Positions 47,931 to 58,844 of a stretch of DNA of 64,000 nt are shown here, one piece after another. Each line of letters opens with the position of its first letter. Within the stretch, counting starts at the first letter, position 1. The stretch spans positions 53,765,753 through 53,829,752 of the forward strand of contig OY986438.1 in the NCBI GenBank assembly GCA_963920525.1, read 5' to 3'. Origin of the DNA: Dichetophora obliterata. Lineage: Eukaryota; Arthropoda; Insecta; Diptera; Sciomyzidae. A program made the position numbers and the translations under genes. Under the pieces are notes generated by a model. That model saw nothing but the letters and a program-made list of their open reading frames with translations. It searched no databases and was not told the origin of the DNA.

Positions 47931-49146
47931 ATTACATACTTATTCGCTTTATTTGATGAATTGTACTATGATTTTTTTCATCAGATGTAATGTTGTGACA
48001 GTTAATAAATGCCCATAATTTCTCTTTGAGCACCTGCTCTAGATCATTGTAATTTTACATTAAAACTTTCAACAGATAATGATTTGCAGAGAGCAAATGC
48101 ATTTAGTATAAGGTAAAAATATTGTATAAGAATTGTGCAGAAATACACAATAGGGATATTCACACTGACTTGAACAGTTGGATATGGGTAGATTGAGTAC
48201 TTTTGATAATTGCAAGCACCCTAAATTGCAATTGATTACTTTGTAGAATAGTTTTGGGCAGTGCCGCATGTTTGTTTGATCTCCCCGGCTAGTGTAGCTG
48301 ATGAGAGATGAGTGACAGCTGGAAGAGGATTGCCATCAAATTACTTCTTGTCATTTTATGTTTTGTTACGTTATTTTATATATAAGTAATTTTTACCGTG
48401 AACTTCGTAGCATTTTATAATTTACTAGCTAATTAAATAAATCCTGTTACAAATAAGTTATCCTGTCACAGGCCGCCTCACTGCCATATAAGAATTTTCA
48501 TGACAATCGGAAAAATCATTCTATATATCTGAACTGCCATGACTGTAGTGAGTTTTAGTTCAGTTTCCGAAAGTAACCATATGAACTAAATTACCAAATA
48601 TTAGTCTAATACGATCAAAGCCATCGGAAATATAGCATTTTTATTGATTTAAGGGCGGTAAAATGGGGTGTGGCAAAAAAATTTTCCTTAATCCACCAAT
48701 ACTCAAAAAAATCGACTGCCAAAATTGCAGCTCAATTTAGCTTATACCTGGCGAATTTTGCTTCACTCCACGCTTATCTTCTGAAAATGGGGCGTAATCA
48801 TAGTTTGACCACGCCCATTTTTATAAGTTTCCGACAGGAACCATACGAACTAAATTACCAAATTTTAGTATAATACGATCCAAACCGTCTCAAATATAGC
48901 ATTTTTATTGATATGTGGGCGATAAAAGGGGTTGCGACATTTTTTTTACTAGCTTAATAACTTAATAACAGGTATTGTAAATTTGGTGGCCTTAGGTGTT
49001 ACCGTTCTTGAGATCTTTAGTGACACCGCAGGAACGATTTTATGTAAATAGAAGGGCGGTAAGAGTAGTCGTGGAAACTTTTGTATATATACCTTCAAGG
49101 AAAATTCGGAAGGCTTCCATCTAAAAGTGACAAAGAAACATTCGCC

Positions 49147-49248
49147 ACCGTATCTTTTGAAAGCTTAAGGGTAGTTTTGTATTTATATTGTTTCCAAACC
49201 GTATCTTTTGGAAGCTTAAGGGTAGTTTTGTATTTATATTGTTTCCAA
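49147..49248. repeat. 51-bp direct repeat, two tandem copies
   Basis: ACCGTATCTTTTG[AG]AAGC, then TTAAGGGTAGTTTTGTATTT and ATATTGTTTCCAA, occurs at 49147 and 49198 with one mismatch. Confidence 0.9.
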
Positions 49249-49345
49249 ACCGCTTCTTTAAGAATGCATTTGGAAACTTTTATTTATTGTCAAGCAATGA
49301 CAATAGAAAATATAAATATCATTGTTTTCTAGCCGCTTATTGTAG

Positions 49346-49416
49346 AATTCGATAGTCTAGTGGTAGCGCGCTTGACTGTCGCTCAGAGTTCCCGGGTTCG
49401 AATCCTGGCCGGGCAC
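49346..49416 (+). other. tRNA-Asp(GTC)-like sequence, probably a tRNA-derived SINE head
   Basis: The internal RNA polymerase III promoter is well preserved: box A TAGTCTAGTGG (49353-49363) and box B GGTTCGAATCC (49395-49405). The T-arm CCGGG/CCTGG pairs, and an anticodon arm CTTGA-CTGTCGC-TCAGA gives anticodon GTC (49378-49380) with four of five pairs. The 5' acceptor strand AATTCGA does not pair with the 3' strand CCGGGCA, so a functional tRNA is unlikely. A tRNA-derived SINE or tRNA pseudogene fits best. Confidence 0.65.
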
Positions 49417-49785
49417 TTTCGTAACAAGGGAGAGTATTGTTTCCACATTAATTCTTAGAACAGGGAAGAGGACTGCTTGTAATTCGCTTTTTAAGACAGC
49501 GGAGAGGAATGTTTCCACATTAATTTTTAACACAGCTGAGAGGAATGTTTCTCTCTAATGACATGCTATGTAAAAAAAACAATGGAGTGTACAACAAAGG
49601 GGAATGCTTCCTACATTCCATGGAATGCTTCCTGGTAACATCCGGGAATGCTCACATTTCCTGGAGGGTAGTTACCACTGCTTGGTCTCATAGCACATAC
49701 AAACCAAGTTTCGTGATTTCTAAAAGGTGGGCGTAGTTATAGTTCGGCCACGCCCATTTTTGTTTGATTTGCCGAGAGTAACAAT

Positions 49786-50514
49786 TAGGGCGTATCGAAT
49801 TACAATTTTTTTCGAATTTCACTTTCTAAGAGGTCACAAAAGTTGCATTAGGAGGTCAAAACCTCCCAAAAAAAAATTTTTGACAAAAATAAGGATATTT
49901 CCTCTCCCGCAAGGCAAAAGTTGTTTTGAAATAGATATTTTTAGACAGGATTTCGTTCAAAACTATTTGCAGAATCCGAATTAAGACCACTTTTGGTGCC
50001 CGAGATATAAGACCTTATATTCATTTGTTTGAAAAAGTTGAAAAATTGCATTCAAGTATACATTTCTCAAAAACAAGAAAATGCATATGCAAAAAATATG
50101 CAAATTATTAATTCGCCAAATTTAAGGAAAACGCCAACACTATAATCAACATCGCCAAAATTTTGACAATTAGCAATCAAAAGTTCTGTGCTACCTCGAG
50201 TGCATCTCTAGATTCGAATATCCTTCACACTGGACCTTGTGGGTAAAAATCGAGAGTGGCATCGTGTTTGCCAAAACGTTGTTAGTTAAAGTCTATATTT
50301 ACTTTTGCTTTAAAACATATGTAGTTTTTCTTACAAAAATCAAAGCATTTTGAGATCGTGATTTTTTACTGTTTTTCTTAAATAAAACTTTGTCCTTACG
50401 GTGGATGATGACATCCATATTTTTTCTAACATTTTTTTTTTTTTGAGATCTTGACCACCCAATGCAACTTTGGAGACCTCTTAGAATACGATCTACATTT
50501 TTCGATACGCCCTA
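49786..50514. mobile_element. 729-bp hAT-type MITE with long terminal inverted repeats
   Basis: TAGGGCGTATCGAA starts the left end and, reverse-complemented, the right end. Similarity extends about 75 bases inward through CTAAGAGGTC, AAAGTTGCATT and GGTCAA. The flanks are a perfect 8-bp duplication GTAACAAT (49778-49785, 50515-50522). Removing it restores GAGTAACAATACGAACTAAA, the INE-1-like repeat. No coding capacity. Confidence 0.9.
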
Positions 50515-51043
50515 GTAACAATACGAACTAAATTACAAAAAATCCAATTCGTCTGAAATATAGCGTTTTTATTGATTTTTGGGCGGTAATCAGCTAGAGT
50601 AGATTAGTAGATGGGTACTTGGGTACAATCAGAGGCATCCCGTGACATCTGGTTTGAACTGGCAAACTATTATTTTGGCGCCCCTATTTATTTGCACACT
50701 ATTGTTCATATTGCTTCATTATCATATTATTAGGGCTAGGAATCTCATGCACTAAAAAAGTGAAAATTTACGCATATAAAATGCACTTTAAACTCAAAAA
50801 GATGTGCTAGAAACAGGTAAAATATTCAATTAACCCTCCGTGTGGCTAATGTAACGATATCGTCACCCTACTTTTTGCAACATAGCTGTATCTCAGACAT
50901 GTGCAATGGACGACGGTTGGTATCTCCTCCTAAAAAATCTTTAAACTTTGTATGAACACTTGCCAAGCCGCGTCAGTTTTGGTTTAGCCGTTTATCCGTA
51001 CTGTGAGTGCAAAGTTGGACCGACTACGAAATCGTTACAGTTG

Positions 51044-51135
51044 TGGCATTGACTGTTCCATTTATAATTCACGTTAGTGAATTTATAATTCACGCGCTAG
51101 TTTTGGCATTGACTGTTCCATTTATAATTTACGTT
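51044..51135. repeat. 60-bp direct repeat, about 1.5 copies
   Basis: TGGCATTGACTGTTCCATTT, then ATAATT[CT]ACG, occurs at 51044 and 51104. It lies in the left subterminal part of piggyBac-like element 2. Confidence 0.8.
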
Positions 51136-51239
51136 TTTAATACTGTGAAGCTCTTAAATTGCAAATTATTTCCGAATATAAAAACGGAAATTCACAAATA
51201 TCTAAAGTGAAACAGTGTGATATTAATCAGTTAATAGTT

Positions 51240-51935
51240 TGCAGATTAATAAAGAAATATACCATCACAAAAGACGTAACCACGGTACATTAAAGAGGGC
51301 GGCCGCGGAAGACATCACTGCGTGATGCACCTAAATTAGACCGTTCAAAAATTGAAAACCGTTTTTTAGCGATGAATCAAAGTTAAACCTGATTAATTCA
51401 GATGGGATGTGCACGGTACGGCGCCACCCAGGTACACGACTTGAAGCCCGAAACTGCAAAATAAATTTTAAGCACGGAGGCGGTGGCATTATGGTCTGCA
51501 CTTGTTTTTCCTATAATTTAGTTGAACCACTTTAAAAAATCGATGGAATTATGGATCGATTTGTATATAATGACATTTTAGAAAGCAAGATGCAACCACA
51601 TTCAGAGTGGAATATGTCGCTTAAGTGAACGTTTCAGCCCGACAACGACCCGAAGCACACTTCAAAGCTCATCAAAGATTACATTAGAGGCAATGGGATT
51701 CAAGTACTTGATTGGCCGGCACAGTCACATTGACTAGAATCCCATTGAAAATCTTTTTGGGATTTTGAAGCTAAAAGTTTCTGGTCAAAGGTTTTCCAAT
51801 AAGACTGCACTGTATGAAGCCCTGAAAGTTAATTGGGAACATATACCTAATACCAACATATCTAATTTAATAGAGTCGATGTCGCTTAGATGTGCAGCGG
51901 CTATCAAGAATAATGAATCTTACACCAAATATTAA
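51240..51935 (+). pseudogene. Tc1-like transposase, N-terminally deleted and decayed
   Basis: The plus strand shows a decayed RGRKTSLRDAPKLDRSKI region, then FSDESKFNLINSDGMCTVRR (first catalytic Asp of the DDE triad), GGGGIMVCTCFSYN, IDGIMDRFVYNDIL, and FQPDNDPKHTSKLIKDYI (second Asp). It continues with GIQVLDWPAQS, a degraded NPIENLFGILK (catalytic Glu region), FSNKTALYEALKVNWEHIP, and LIESMSLRCAAAIKNNES before a stop near 51935. The DNA-binding N-terminus is missing and several frameshifts are present. The right element end is ACACTGTA at about 52153-52160, giving a CAGTGTTGCGCAAAACAATA inverted terminus next to TA. The left end is not certain. Confidence 0.87.
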
Positions 51936-52231
51936 TTATGTTCCTTTTGTTTTGCTTTCAGACAAACTGAATGAAATCACATTAATTTTAAATTTAATAA
52001 AGAAAACAAAATTAAATTTGAATATGATTTGTTTTTAATATGATATATGAATATGTGCTTTGGTTTATATAATCATTTTTGTGTGTACCTATATTTAAAA
52101 AGATACACGATTTTGTAGCAGCGTACTGATTTTGTTGCTATTGTTTTGCGCAACACTGTATATATATAAATATTTATATATATATATATAACAGTTACCT
52201 TAATAAATTAGTTTTAATAGTGTAATTATTT

Positions 52232-53527
52232 ATTAAGGTAACATTGCACGTTTGGAAAAAAAGGGTTCAATTTAAAACATTTATTCAGAAAAGATTATAC
52301 ATAGAGAATTGAAATTTTTTTATGTAAGTATAACAAATAAAAATATGAAAATTGAAATATGAAAGTTTTTGTTTTTAATGTATTTTCTTCTCGCTAGATA
52401 GCGCTGAAAAAAGTGCATAATACTTTTCAGCAGTGGCTGAGTTGTTTTAGCCCCAATTTATATGAAACAGACAAATTAAAGTAAATATAAATAAGAGTAT
52501 AATTTATGCAAAAACTATGATGTTTGGCTCAATTGTAAAAATTTGGCGTGTCTTTTTAAAAAAACTGTAATTTCCAACCTTTTAGATCGCCTTAGCGGAG
52601 GCAAATTGTAACCAAACTTAATAATTCTATTATAAGTGGTAGGTACAAGTACCTTTATTAACATTCACTTTGATTTTTTTGTTTCCTATAAATTGGGACA
52701 AAAATATCTTGACCTCCGGCTGAAAACGACTACTATGTAAATCCATTTTTTCACATTTCTCTGAAAAATATGCAAAATGATTATAGATTAACCCTCCGAT
52801 GACTGACAAATTTCTAGAACGTCGTTGCCTGACAAGGACCCTCATGGTGTCATTACAATTTTTTGTGTTCATATGTTTGGTGTAGTGTTGTACAATGTGT
52901 GTGGTTATACATTTGGTTATACAATAATTTTTTTTTCAAATTATAATTTGTTTTTAACCGAAAGGGTAGGCGAATAGAATAAAATTTTAAGGAATATTGT
53001 ATTTAGTTTATTGGCACTGCTTCTGCGGCTCCTGCATCTGTAGGAATGCAATAATTGCATTTCTTTAAAGCAGTGGAATGTTCAATATATACAGAGTATT
53101 TAGCATATTGTATGAAAGTCCATACAAGGTCCCTTGGACCTTTTGGAGCAACCAATATAAAAATCATTTTCCATTAAAATCCATTTAAAAATCAAGGCGG
53201 CGGCTTTTCGGTCGAATTATATTGAAATACTTTATCGATGAAAACTTCATAGGCCCCAAGAGACCTTCTCAGGCATCGAAGGGTTAAGATATTTTGTAAC
53301 ATTTTTGCCTTAGATACGTCTTAAGAAGCAAAAATATGGAAAAACTACTTTCATCCGAATCTGACAACCCTGGTATCGTCATTAGCAATCGCACAAACAG
53401 CAAAAATTCTAGGATGCTTCATACATATTTTTCAGGAAATTAACATCCATTTGCTATGTGGGTTATTACCCACCCACGAAATTCCATATGGGTATAGCTA
53501 CCGACCATACCCACATTATTTGCCGGG
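52232..53527. repeat. Dispersed repeat X, copy A
   Basis: Collinear with 58845-61475: TTGCACGTTTG.AAAAAA, TTTAAAACATTTATT, TTTTTAATG.AT.TTCTTCTCGC, AAATTGTAACCAAACTTAA, then ATACGTCTTAAGAAGC and ACATATTTTTCA. It ends with GTTATTACCCACCC and CCATACCCACATT. It is not coding by any family I know. It sits inside piggyBac-like element 2, next to the surviving cysteine-rich exon. Confidence 0.8.
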
Positions 53528-53539
53528 CCTGCTGAAAAC

Positions 53540-53708
53540 GCCTTTACAACGTGAGGACAGGGCAATTCGCTTTGAAGACCAGAAAAGGCATTTTTGCAGT
53601 TGCTGCCCTCCAACTAATAAAAAGAAAACAATTTACTGCTGTTCTTTTTGTGAAAGAGCAGCATGCGATGATCACCGAGTGCATACTTGTTGCAAATGCA
53701 GAACTTAA
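53540..53708 (+). pseudogene. piggyBac transposase C-terminal cysteine-rich domain (fragment)
   Basis: The frame RAIRFEDQKRHFCSCCPPTN, KKKTIYCCSFCERAACDDHR, VHTCCKCRT ends at a normal stop. The spacing of CxxCPP, CxxC, CxxH and CxxC matches the zinc-binding C-terminal domain of piggyBac transposases that follows the catalytic core. The upstream part of the apparent open frame (53451-53530) belongs to repeat X, so the start there is spurious. Confidence 0.78.
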
Positions 53709-55292
53709 TATATTTTGAATTTTTGTACAATAATATTTGTTATTTTGAATAATTATATTTTTTGTAAAAATAATAACTAAAAAATTAATAAAAACAATAA
53801 AAAAAATAATAATAACTGTGCAAAATTAATTTTTTTCAAAATTTTAATTACTTTTTTTAACATAAAATGCCCCTAGACGGGTGTTTATCCAATAAAACCT
53901 TCAATTTCTTTAAAATTCAGAACTCAGAAAAAACCAATTTTCAGGTTGAAAAATATTTATGGTTTTTGAAACGGATCCAAATCTAAGTAAGGTAAGTTTT
54001 TTTAAAGACATATATATGATGTTTTAATCCCTACAATATTTTTCCTGAATATCAATTAGGGCCGGAGATATGAATTTTGGACTAAAAATTTAAATAATGC
54101 TCGTTTTCGGCTATTCCGAAATTTTTGGCGCAAAACTGAGTGAACATTTAGACCAAAACACTTTTTTTCCTTTAATTAAAATGTTTATTTAAAACTTTAA
54201 AAAAATTTTGGCCAAAAATTATTTTTGAAGGGGTTAAAAAATCACTTTGACGATATCGTTACACTAGCCACAGCGCGCAGGCAAATACTAACTAGCCACA
54301 CGGAGAGTTAAACATAGTTTTCTAATATTTTATTATCGGTTAAAAAATAGATATTACATGTAATTTAGCAAAAAGAAAATTAATTTTAAAATACATATAA
54401 AAATAATTTATCAAACGCATCATAAATATGAAGTGAGTATAAAAGTAATAATTATAATTTATCTTTTCCCAAAATTTGTCGCACTAAGTTTACATGGTTG
54501 CAAATAAAAAAAAAACAAAAATTTGCAAAATTCAAATGCATTTATTGTCAAATATACAAAAATAAGCGCAATAAATATGCAAAAATAGCCATTTTTGTAA
54601 AACATGCAAAACCATGACATTTATTGCAAAATATGCGAAAAATGCATTTACGATTGAATGCCATTTTAAGGGAAATTTCATGATTAACAATTTTCATTTT
54701 AAGATGTCCAGAAAAAGCATGCATTTGCATGAGATTCCTAGCCCTATTTATTATGAATTTTTTTATGGCTTCCCGATTGTAAAGAAAGATTAATTTTTTT
54801 ACAAAAATGTGAAATATTTATTAGAGATAAAAATAAGGTATTTGTTTCAGGAGCATAAATATATATTTGAATATATCAAAATATTATTAATACAAACAAA
54901 ATTAATGATTTTTGTGATTATTCAAAAGAATAAAGTAATCATAAAATAATAAAAATTTACTAGAAACAATATGTGAAATATTTTACAATAATCAAAAATT
55001 TTCTGCTGAATTTTGCACAAGCAAAATCCATTAAAATATTATCTTTATCTAAATTTGTACTTATATCAGATTAAATTGACAAAAGAGACAATGAAGAAAA
55101 ACGGGTTTGAGATTTTTTTTCGATCATAGATAAGTTTTCGATCATAGAAAAACTTTTTCTCCTCTGGATACGCTCCCTGGCAATGTTAAAAGAATTTTAA
55201 GGGCTATATACAGATTTGTGTCATTTTGGCGCCCCTAAAAATTTGGCGCTACAGGCGTGGGCCTGCTTCGCCTGTAACATGGGACGTCTCTG

Positions 55293-56689
55293 GGTGCAAT
55301 GGTTCTTAACACAAACAAAATTCACGGCATTTGCCATTCTACCCAACTACCCAGTGTGAACTTGTTAGTATGAATACCCCTAATATTTCTATCTCAGTTT
55401 TGTACCTACGCATATATGATATTAAGAAAAACTTAATTTTGCACAACAATACTTTATCTGCCATTGTTCTTTCGGAATTTTAATATACTTTTCGCAATGA
55501 AAATATTTTTAATGATTATTAAAACTTTTCAATTCCTAGTCATATTGCAAAATTCTATTAAATTCATTGTTTGTTCGCCGAAAACTGTAGAAATGCATTT
55601 TCTTGTTTGAGTTTTTAGTCTTCTTTCAATTCGAGTGTTTTTGCAGTGTTTTATGTTTGCTTAAGTTTTGATTTCTTTCCTATGATAAGCAACAAGAGAG
55701 TTCCTTTCGGAATGTTGTGAAACTTTAGCCTGGTTATGAAAATCGAAATTTTTGCACAAACAAACTTTAGAGTGTACCTTCAACTTAAATGTGCCCTATA
55801 GTGAGCTCTGAATGGCTGCCTGTAGCGCTACCGCGATTTCTCATGTTTACTTATAAAAGAGTAACTAGCTAAAGTTTTTACAACCAGTACTTGAAAACTT
55901 CGGTAAGTTTGGCATCAAAAAAGGAACGAATGTGTTTGAATGAGTGTGTGTTTGTTTATGGAATAAAAAAATTCATTAAAGTTCTTCCTAACTCTTCTTC
56001 CCCCTCGTTTTTCTTTAAGCTGCGTCACAAGCTTCGCTTCTTAGCATAATGGCAGCACAGTCTGTATGCTTGATGAGCGTTTTCTTATTGCATCCACCTG
56101 AGTCAGTGCCTAAAACTTACCCACTTTCAAGTGGGAAAATACAGCCCAGAAGCAGAATCTTTTAACAAAAAATAAGAAAAGTTTTACTCCTTCTCGGCAC
56201 GAAAAACTACTTTCAGTTGTGCGAAAACTTTTTCACTCAAATGTTTTCAAAAGAAATTCAATTTATAAAAAGTAACAACAGTCTCCGAGTCAACAAACGC
56301 TATGTCTGCGTCTCTGCCTGTCGCACAGCTAAATCCGTCAACACCTGTTCACTGTGTTTCCGTTAAGCACTTTTATTGCAATAGTACATAAGAACAAAAA
56401 CAACAAGTGACTTAAACAAAAAATGTGATCGATGCAAATAAAATAGAGTAAAGTGGTATTCACTGAAACCTTGGTCGCCATACAAGGGACCAAAATAAAA
56501 TCGAGTTATGCAAGAGTGAAGTTTGTATCAGTTTGCTGAGATTTTCAAGAGGGGGGGGGGGGAAGGGGTAAGGCGAGTTTGATTAAGGATTAAGGAAAAT
56601 TATATTTAAAATAAGGATATGGGACTGTTTCAAACAAAATTGGTTTTTCTTTAAAGTGGTTTTTATGTTTTTATCATATATTACCAATA
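55293..56689. other. Spacer, no gene recognised
   Basis: No reading frame or RNA gene was recognised. A run of 12 G lies at 56551-56562, unusual for this AT-rich sequence. Confidence 0.45.
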
Positions 56690-57300
56690 AAGTAAAGGGG
56701 GTTTTTTAGCTGCTTGAAAGTTTCGATGGTTGTTGTCTATGGTTTGACAATTGAGAATGTCTAACTGTGTTGACATTTCTGTTCAGTAAGGTTTGGCAAT
56801 TTATCATGAATCGTTTAACGCCAGAACAAGGTTTCCAAATTGTGGAAATTTACTTTAAAAAAAAAATCTGTTCACCAAGTTCTTAGAGCATTTTTACCGA
56901 TGAATTGTGTTTAGTGATGAAGCTCATTTCTGTTTAAATGGCTTCGTCAATAAGCGAAATTGCGATATATTGAGCGAAGACAATCCTCAGGCCATTAACG
57001 AATCACCATTACATCCATTAAAATTAACTGCCTCGTGCGAAATAATATGAATTACGGTGAATGGCGAACGGTGATAATTGTTTCCAAAAATTAATCAGCT
57101 AAACATCGACTACATTTCGATCCAACAAGATGGTGTTACTAGCCATACCGCGCGCTTAACCATTAATTTATTACCAAAATCCATTTGGTGACAATCTTAT
57201 TTCCAGAAATGGTTCTGTTAACTGGCTCCCTCGTTCGTGCGACTTAACGCTTCTCGATTACTTTTTATGGGACTATGTTAAGTCATTGGTTTATTCCGAT
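56690..57300 (+). pseudogene. Tc1/mariner-superfamily transposase relic with internal deletion
   Basis: An AAGGGGGTTTTTTAGCTGC terminus near 56695 is followed by the transposase start at 56806, MNRLTPEQGFQIVEIYFKKK. The sequence then jumps to the DDE core: FSDEAHFCLNGFVNKRNCDI (first Asp), DNPQAINESPLHPLKLT, ISIQQDGVTSHTARLTINLL (second Asp) and a frameshifted VNWLPRSCDLTLLDYFLWDYVKSL (third Asp region). It ends abruptly near 57300. The helix-turn-helix part between residue ~20 and the core is deleted. A fragment of the same family lies at 35824-36080. Confidence 0.82.
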
Positions 57301-57765
57301 TATAGCAATAAAAAATTCATTCCGGAAATAATTCTCTCTTTTATTATTATTTAAAGTTCTCATGCAGCTAAAAAAACACTTTATATTACTACTTGTATGT
57401 ACATACATCGATAACTCCTGAAGCACTTGCCCGATTGTCGTAATTTTTTGCCAACAGATAGAAACATTGAGCATGAAGGTGTATATCTAAAAAAGTGTGC
57501 AGTATTCGATGAAGGGGATGGCAATATTAGAAATAATAATACTGACACTAGGATACTGAAATTCAGTACATGTGTAAACGCAATTATTACAAATTACTGT
57601 CAAGAATGTGGGCGTTATTCGACAAAAGGTGCGTGGCAATACTAGAGAAACACCATAACTCGAATAATATTGACACTAGGGCAATGAAGTTCGTCACAAG
57701 AATTGGTAGAATTATTATCATATTTTCTAAAAAGTAAAAAATAAAACCTTTTTAACACAACAGCA
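57301..57765. other. AT-rich spacer, no gene recognised
   Basis: Direct repeats GGGGATGGCAATATTAGAA / GGTGCGTGGCAATACTAGAG and ATACTGACACTAGGATACTG / ATATTGACACTAGGGCAATG suggest a small diverged duplication of about 125 bp (57505-57690). Confidence 0.5.
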
Positions 57766-58170
57766 ACCGACTTAAAAATCACTACAAGGTAAGAAATAAT
57801 TTTAAATTACTTTTCCTATTACTTTCTTGTCAGATTTGATAATTTATTTATGTATAATATTATATTGGAATATAATATTATTATTTCAATTTTTTCTAAT
57901 TTGTTTTATTATCATAAATTTATTAATTTCTTTATTTATAGCCTTTAAGATCGGGCTAAAGTAATCAGTTTTTTATTAAATAAACGCTTCAACTTCAAAA
58001 CTGGTGTATTCATAAAGAAACTAATATATTTATGATAACAAAACAAATTAGAAAAAATTAAAATAATAAGATTTCCAATATATAAATAAATTATCAAATT
58101 TGACCAAGAAATTAATAGAAAAAGTAACTTAAAATTATTTTTTACTTTGTATTGATTTTTAAGGTGGCAC
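57766..58170. repeat. Long hairpin: arms about 165-177 bp, loop about 65 bp
   Basis: The left arm (57766-57942) and the reverse complement of the right arm (58008-58170) align almost throughout. Shared words are CTTAAAAATCA.TACAA, AAATAATTTTAA.TTACTTTT, TTGATAATTTATTTAT, TTTTTTCTAATTTGTTTT and TTATCATAAAT. The left arm has an extra ATAATATTATA-type palindrome. It has no coding capacity. Confidence 0.85.
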
Positions 58171-58844
58171 AAAAATTTAGAATTTTGGAATTTAGAATTT
58201 CCAAAATTAAAATATTCCAAAAATATTCTCTTACAATTTCAGACTAATCAGATTATTATTTATGGAGATAAATAATTTCTAATAGCAGCTTTTTATCTGC
58301 ATGCACTGCGTAGTCAAAACTTTAAACGTGATTTTCTCAAAACCATGTTTTCGAAATCAGTGATCACTGTAACTTTAGAATGGCTTTAATGATCAGTTTG
58401 AAAATTTTTTTCAATTATTGTATACATATCCGGATGAACGAAGGATTTTTTTTTTGGACGACTATTTTTTTTTTGCCGAGATATGATTGAAATTTTGGTA
58501 AAATAAGCAACTTTAAATTTCAACATTCACCATTTTAAGAAAAATAAAAATTCTTCAAATCCATTCGTTCATTGTTTCATTAACTAATGATGCCTGTTTT
58601 TTATGTCAGATGATCAAGTGACGAGCAGCAGTGAGCACCGCAAAACACTTTTTTTTGACCACTCGCAAATTTGCTGTATCCCACTAAATAATCAAATATT
58701 TTGTTATGAAAAAATCTTCAAATGTATAGTATATCTTTCATGTAAAAAAATTGTTATTAATTATTTTAATGTACGGCCAAAAAAAATACTAAACAAGACC
58801 ATTTCTAGTACGTTTCAACTGGTTGTGCCTCCTTAAGCTGAGAT
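58171..58844. other. AT-rich spacer, no gene recognised
   Basis: The open frame 58603-58836 shows no resemblance to a known family and is not supported. Confidence 0.45.

Larger units (their letters stand above)
48480..50600. repeat. INE-1-like dispersed repeat region
   Basis: A block reading AAC[CA]ATACGAACTAAATTACC, then ATACGATC.AA.CC.TC, then AAATATAGCATTTTTATTGAT and GGGCGGTAA recurs at about 48570-48660, 48838-48930 and 49776/50523-50590. CCACGCCCATTTTT words lie at about 48810 and 49749. This vocabulary resembles the INE-1/DINE Helitron-like repeats of flies; the assignment is inference. The third copy is split by the MITE at 49786-50514. Confidence 0.55.
50834..54307 (+). mobile_element. 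piggyBac-like element 2, TTAA-flanked, gutted by insertions
   Basis: Left end CCCTCCGTGTGGCTAATGTA, then ACGATATCGTCA; right end as reverse complement CTCTCCGTGTGGCTAGTTAG, with GTGGCTAGTGTAACGATATC and GTCA about 35 bases further in. TTAA flanks both sides (50830-50833, 54308-54311). A piggyBac-type cysteine-rich C-terminus lies at 53540-53708. The rest of the transposase has been replaced or deleted around the Tc1 relic and the 52232-53527 repeat. Confidence 0.78.
50731..54746. mobile_element. Second-level TIR element (hAT-like) hosting a piggyBac-like element
   Basis: TAGGGCTAGGAATCTCATGC opens the left end and, reverse-complemented, the right end, an exact match over 20 bases. The flanks CATATTAT and TTTATTAT agree at six of eight positions. 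Its own sequence survives only as about 100 bases on the left and about 440 on the right. Confidence 0.75.
50630..55292. mobile_element. Outer hAT-type element hosting nested insertions
   Basis: Left end CAGAGGCATCCCGTGACA; right end as reverse complement CAGAGACGTCCCATGTTACA. TGGCGCCCCTA lies about 50-60 bases inside each end in inverted orientation. The flanks are GGTACAAT (50622-50629) and GGTGCAAT (55293-55300), an 8-bp duplication with one mismatch. Most of its length is the nested element at 50731-54746. Confidence 0.75.

Noticed and set aside
49346..49416. Functional tRNA-Asp gene
   Set aside because: The acceptor stem does not pair (AATTCGA against CCGGGCA) despite good internal promoter boxes.
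51208..51240. ACAGTGTGATATTAATCAG as the left end of the Tc1 element
   Set aside because: Only seven bases match the right terminus (ACAGTGTTGCGC) and there is no flanking TA, so the left edge is left undefined.
53451..53530. Apparent N-terminus of the cysteine-rich frame (GLLPTHEIPYGYS...)
   Set aside because: The same DNA occurs in repeat X copy B (61384-61470) without the cysteine-rich part, so it is non-coding repeat fused by chance to the piggyBac exon.
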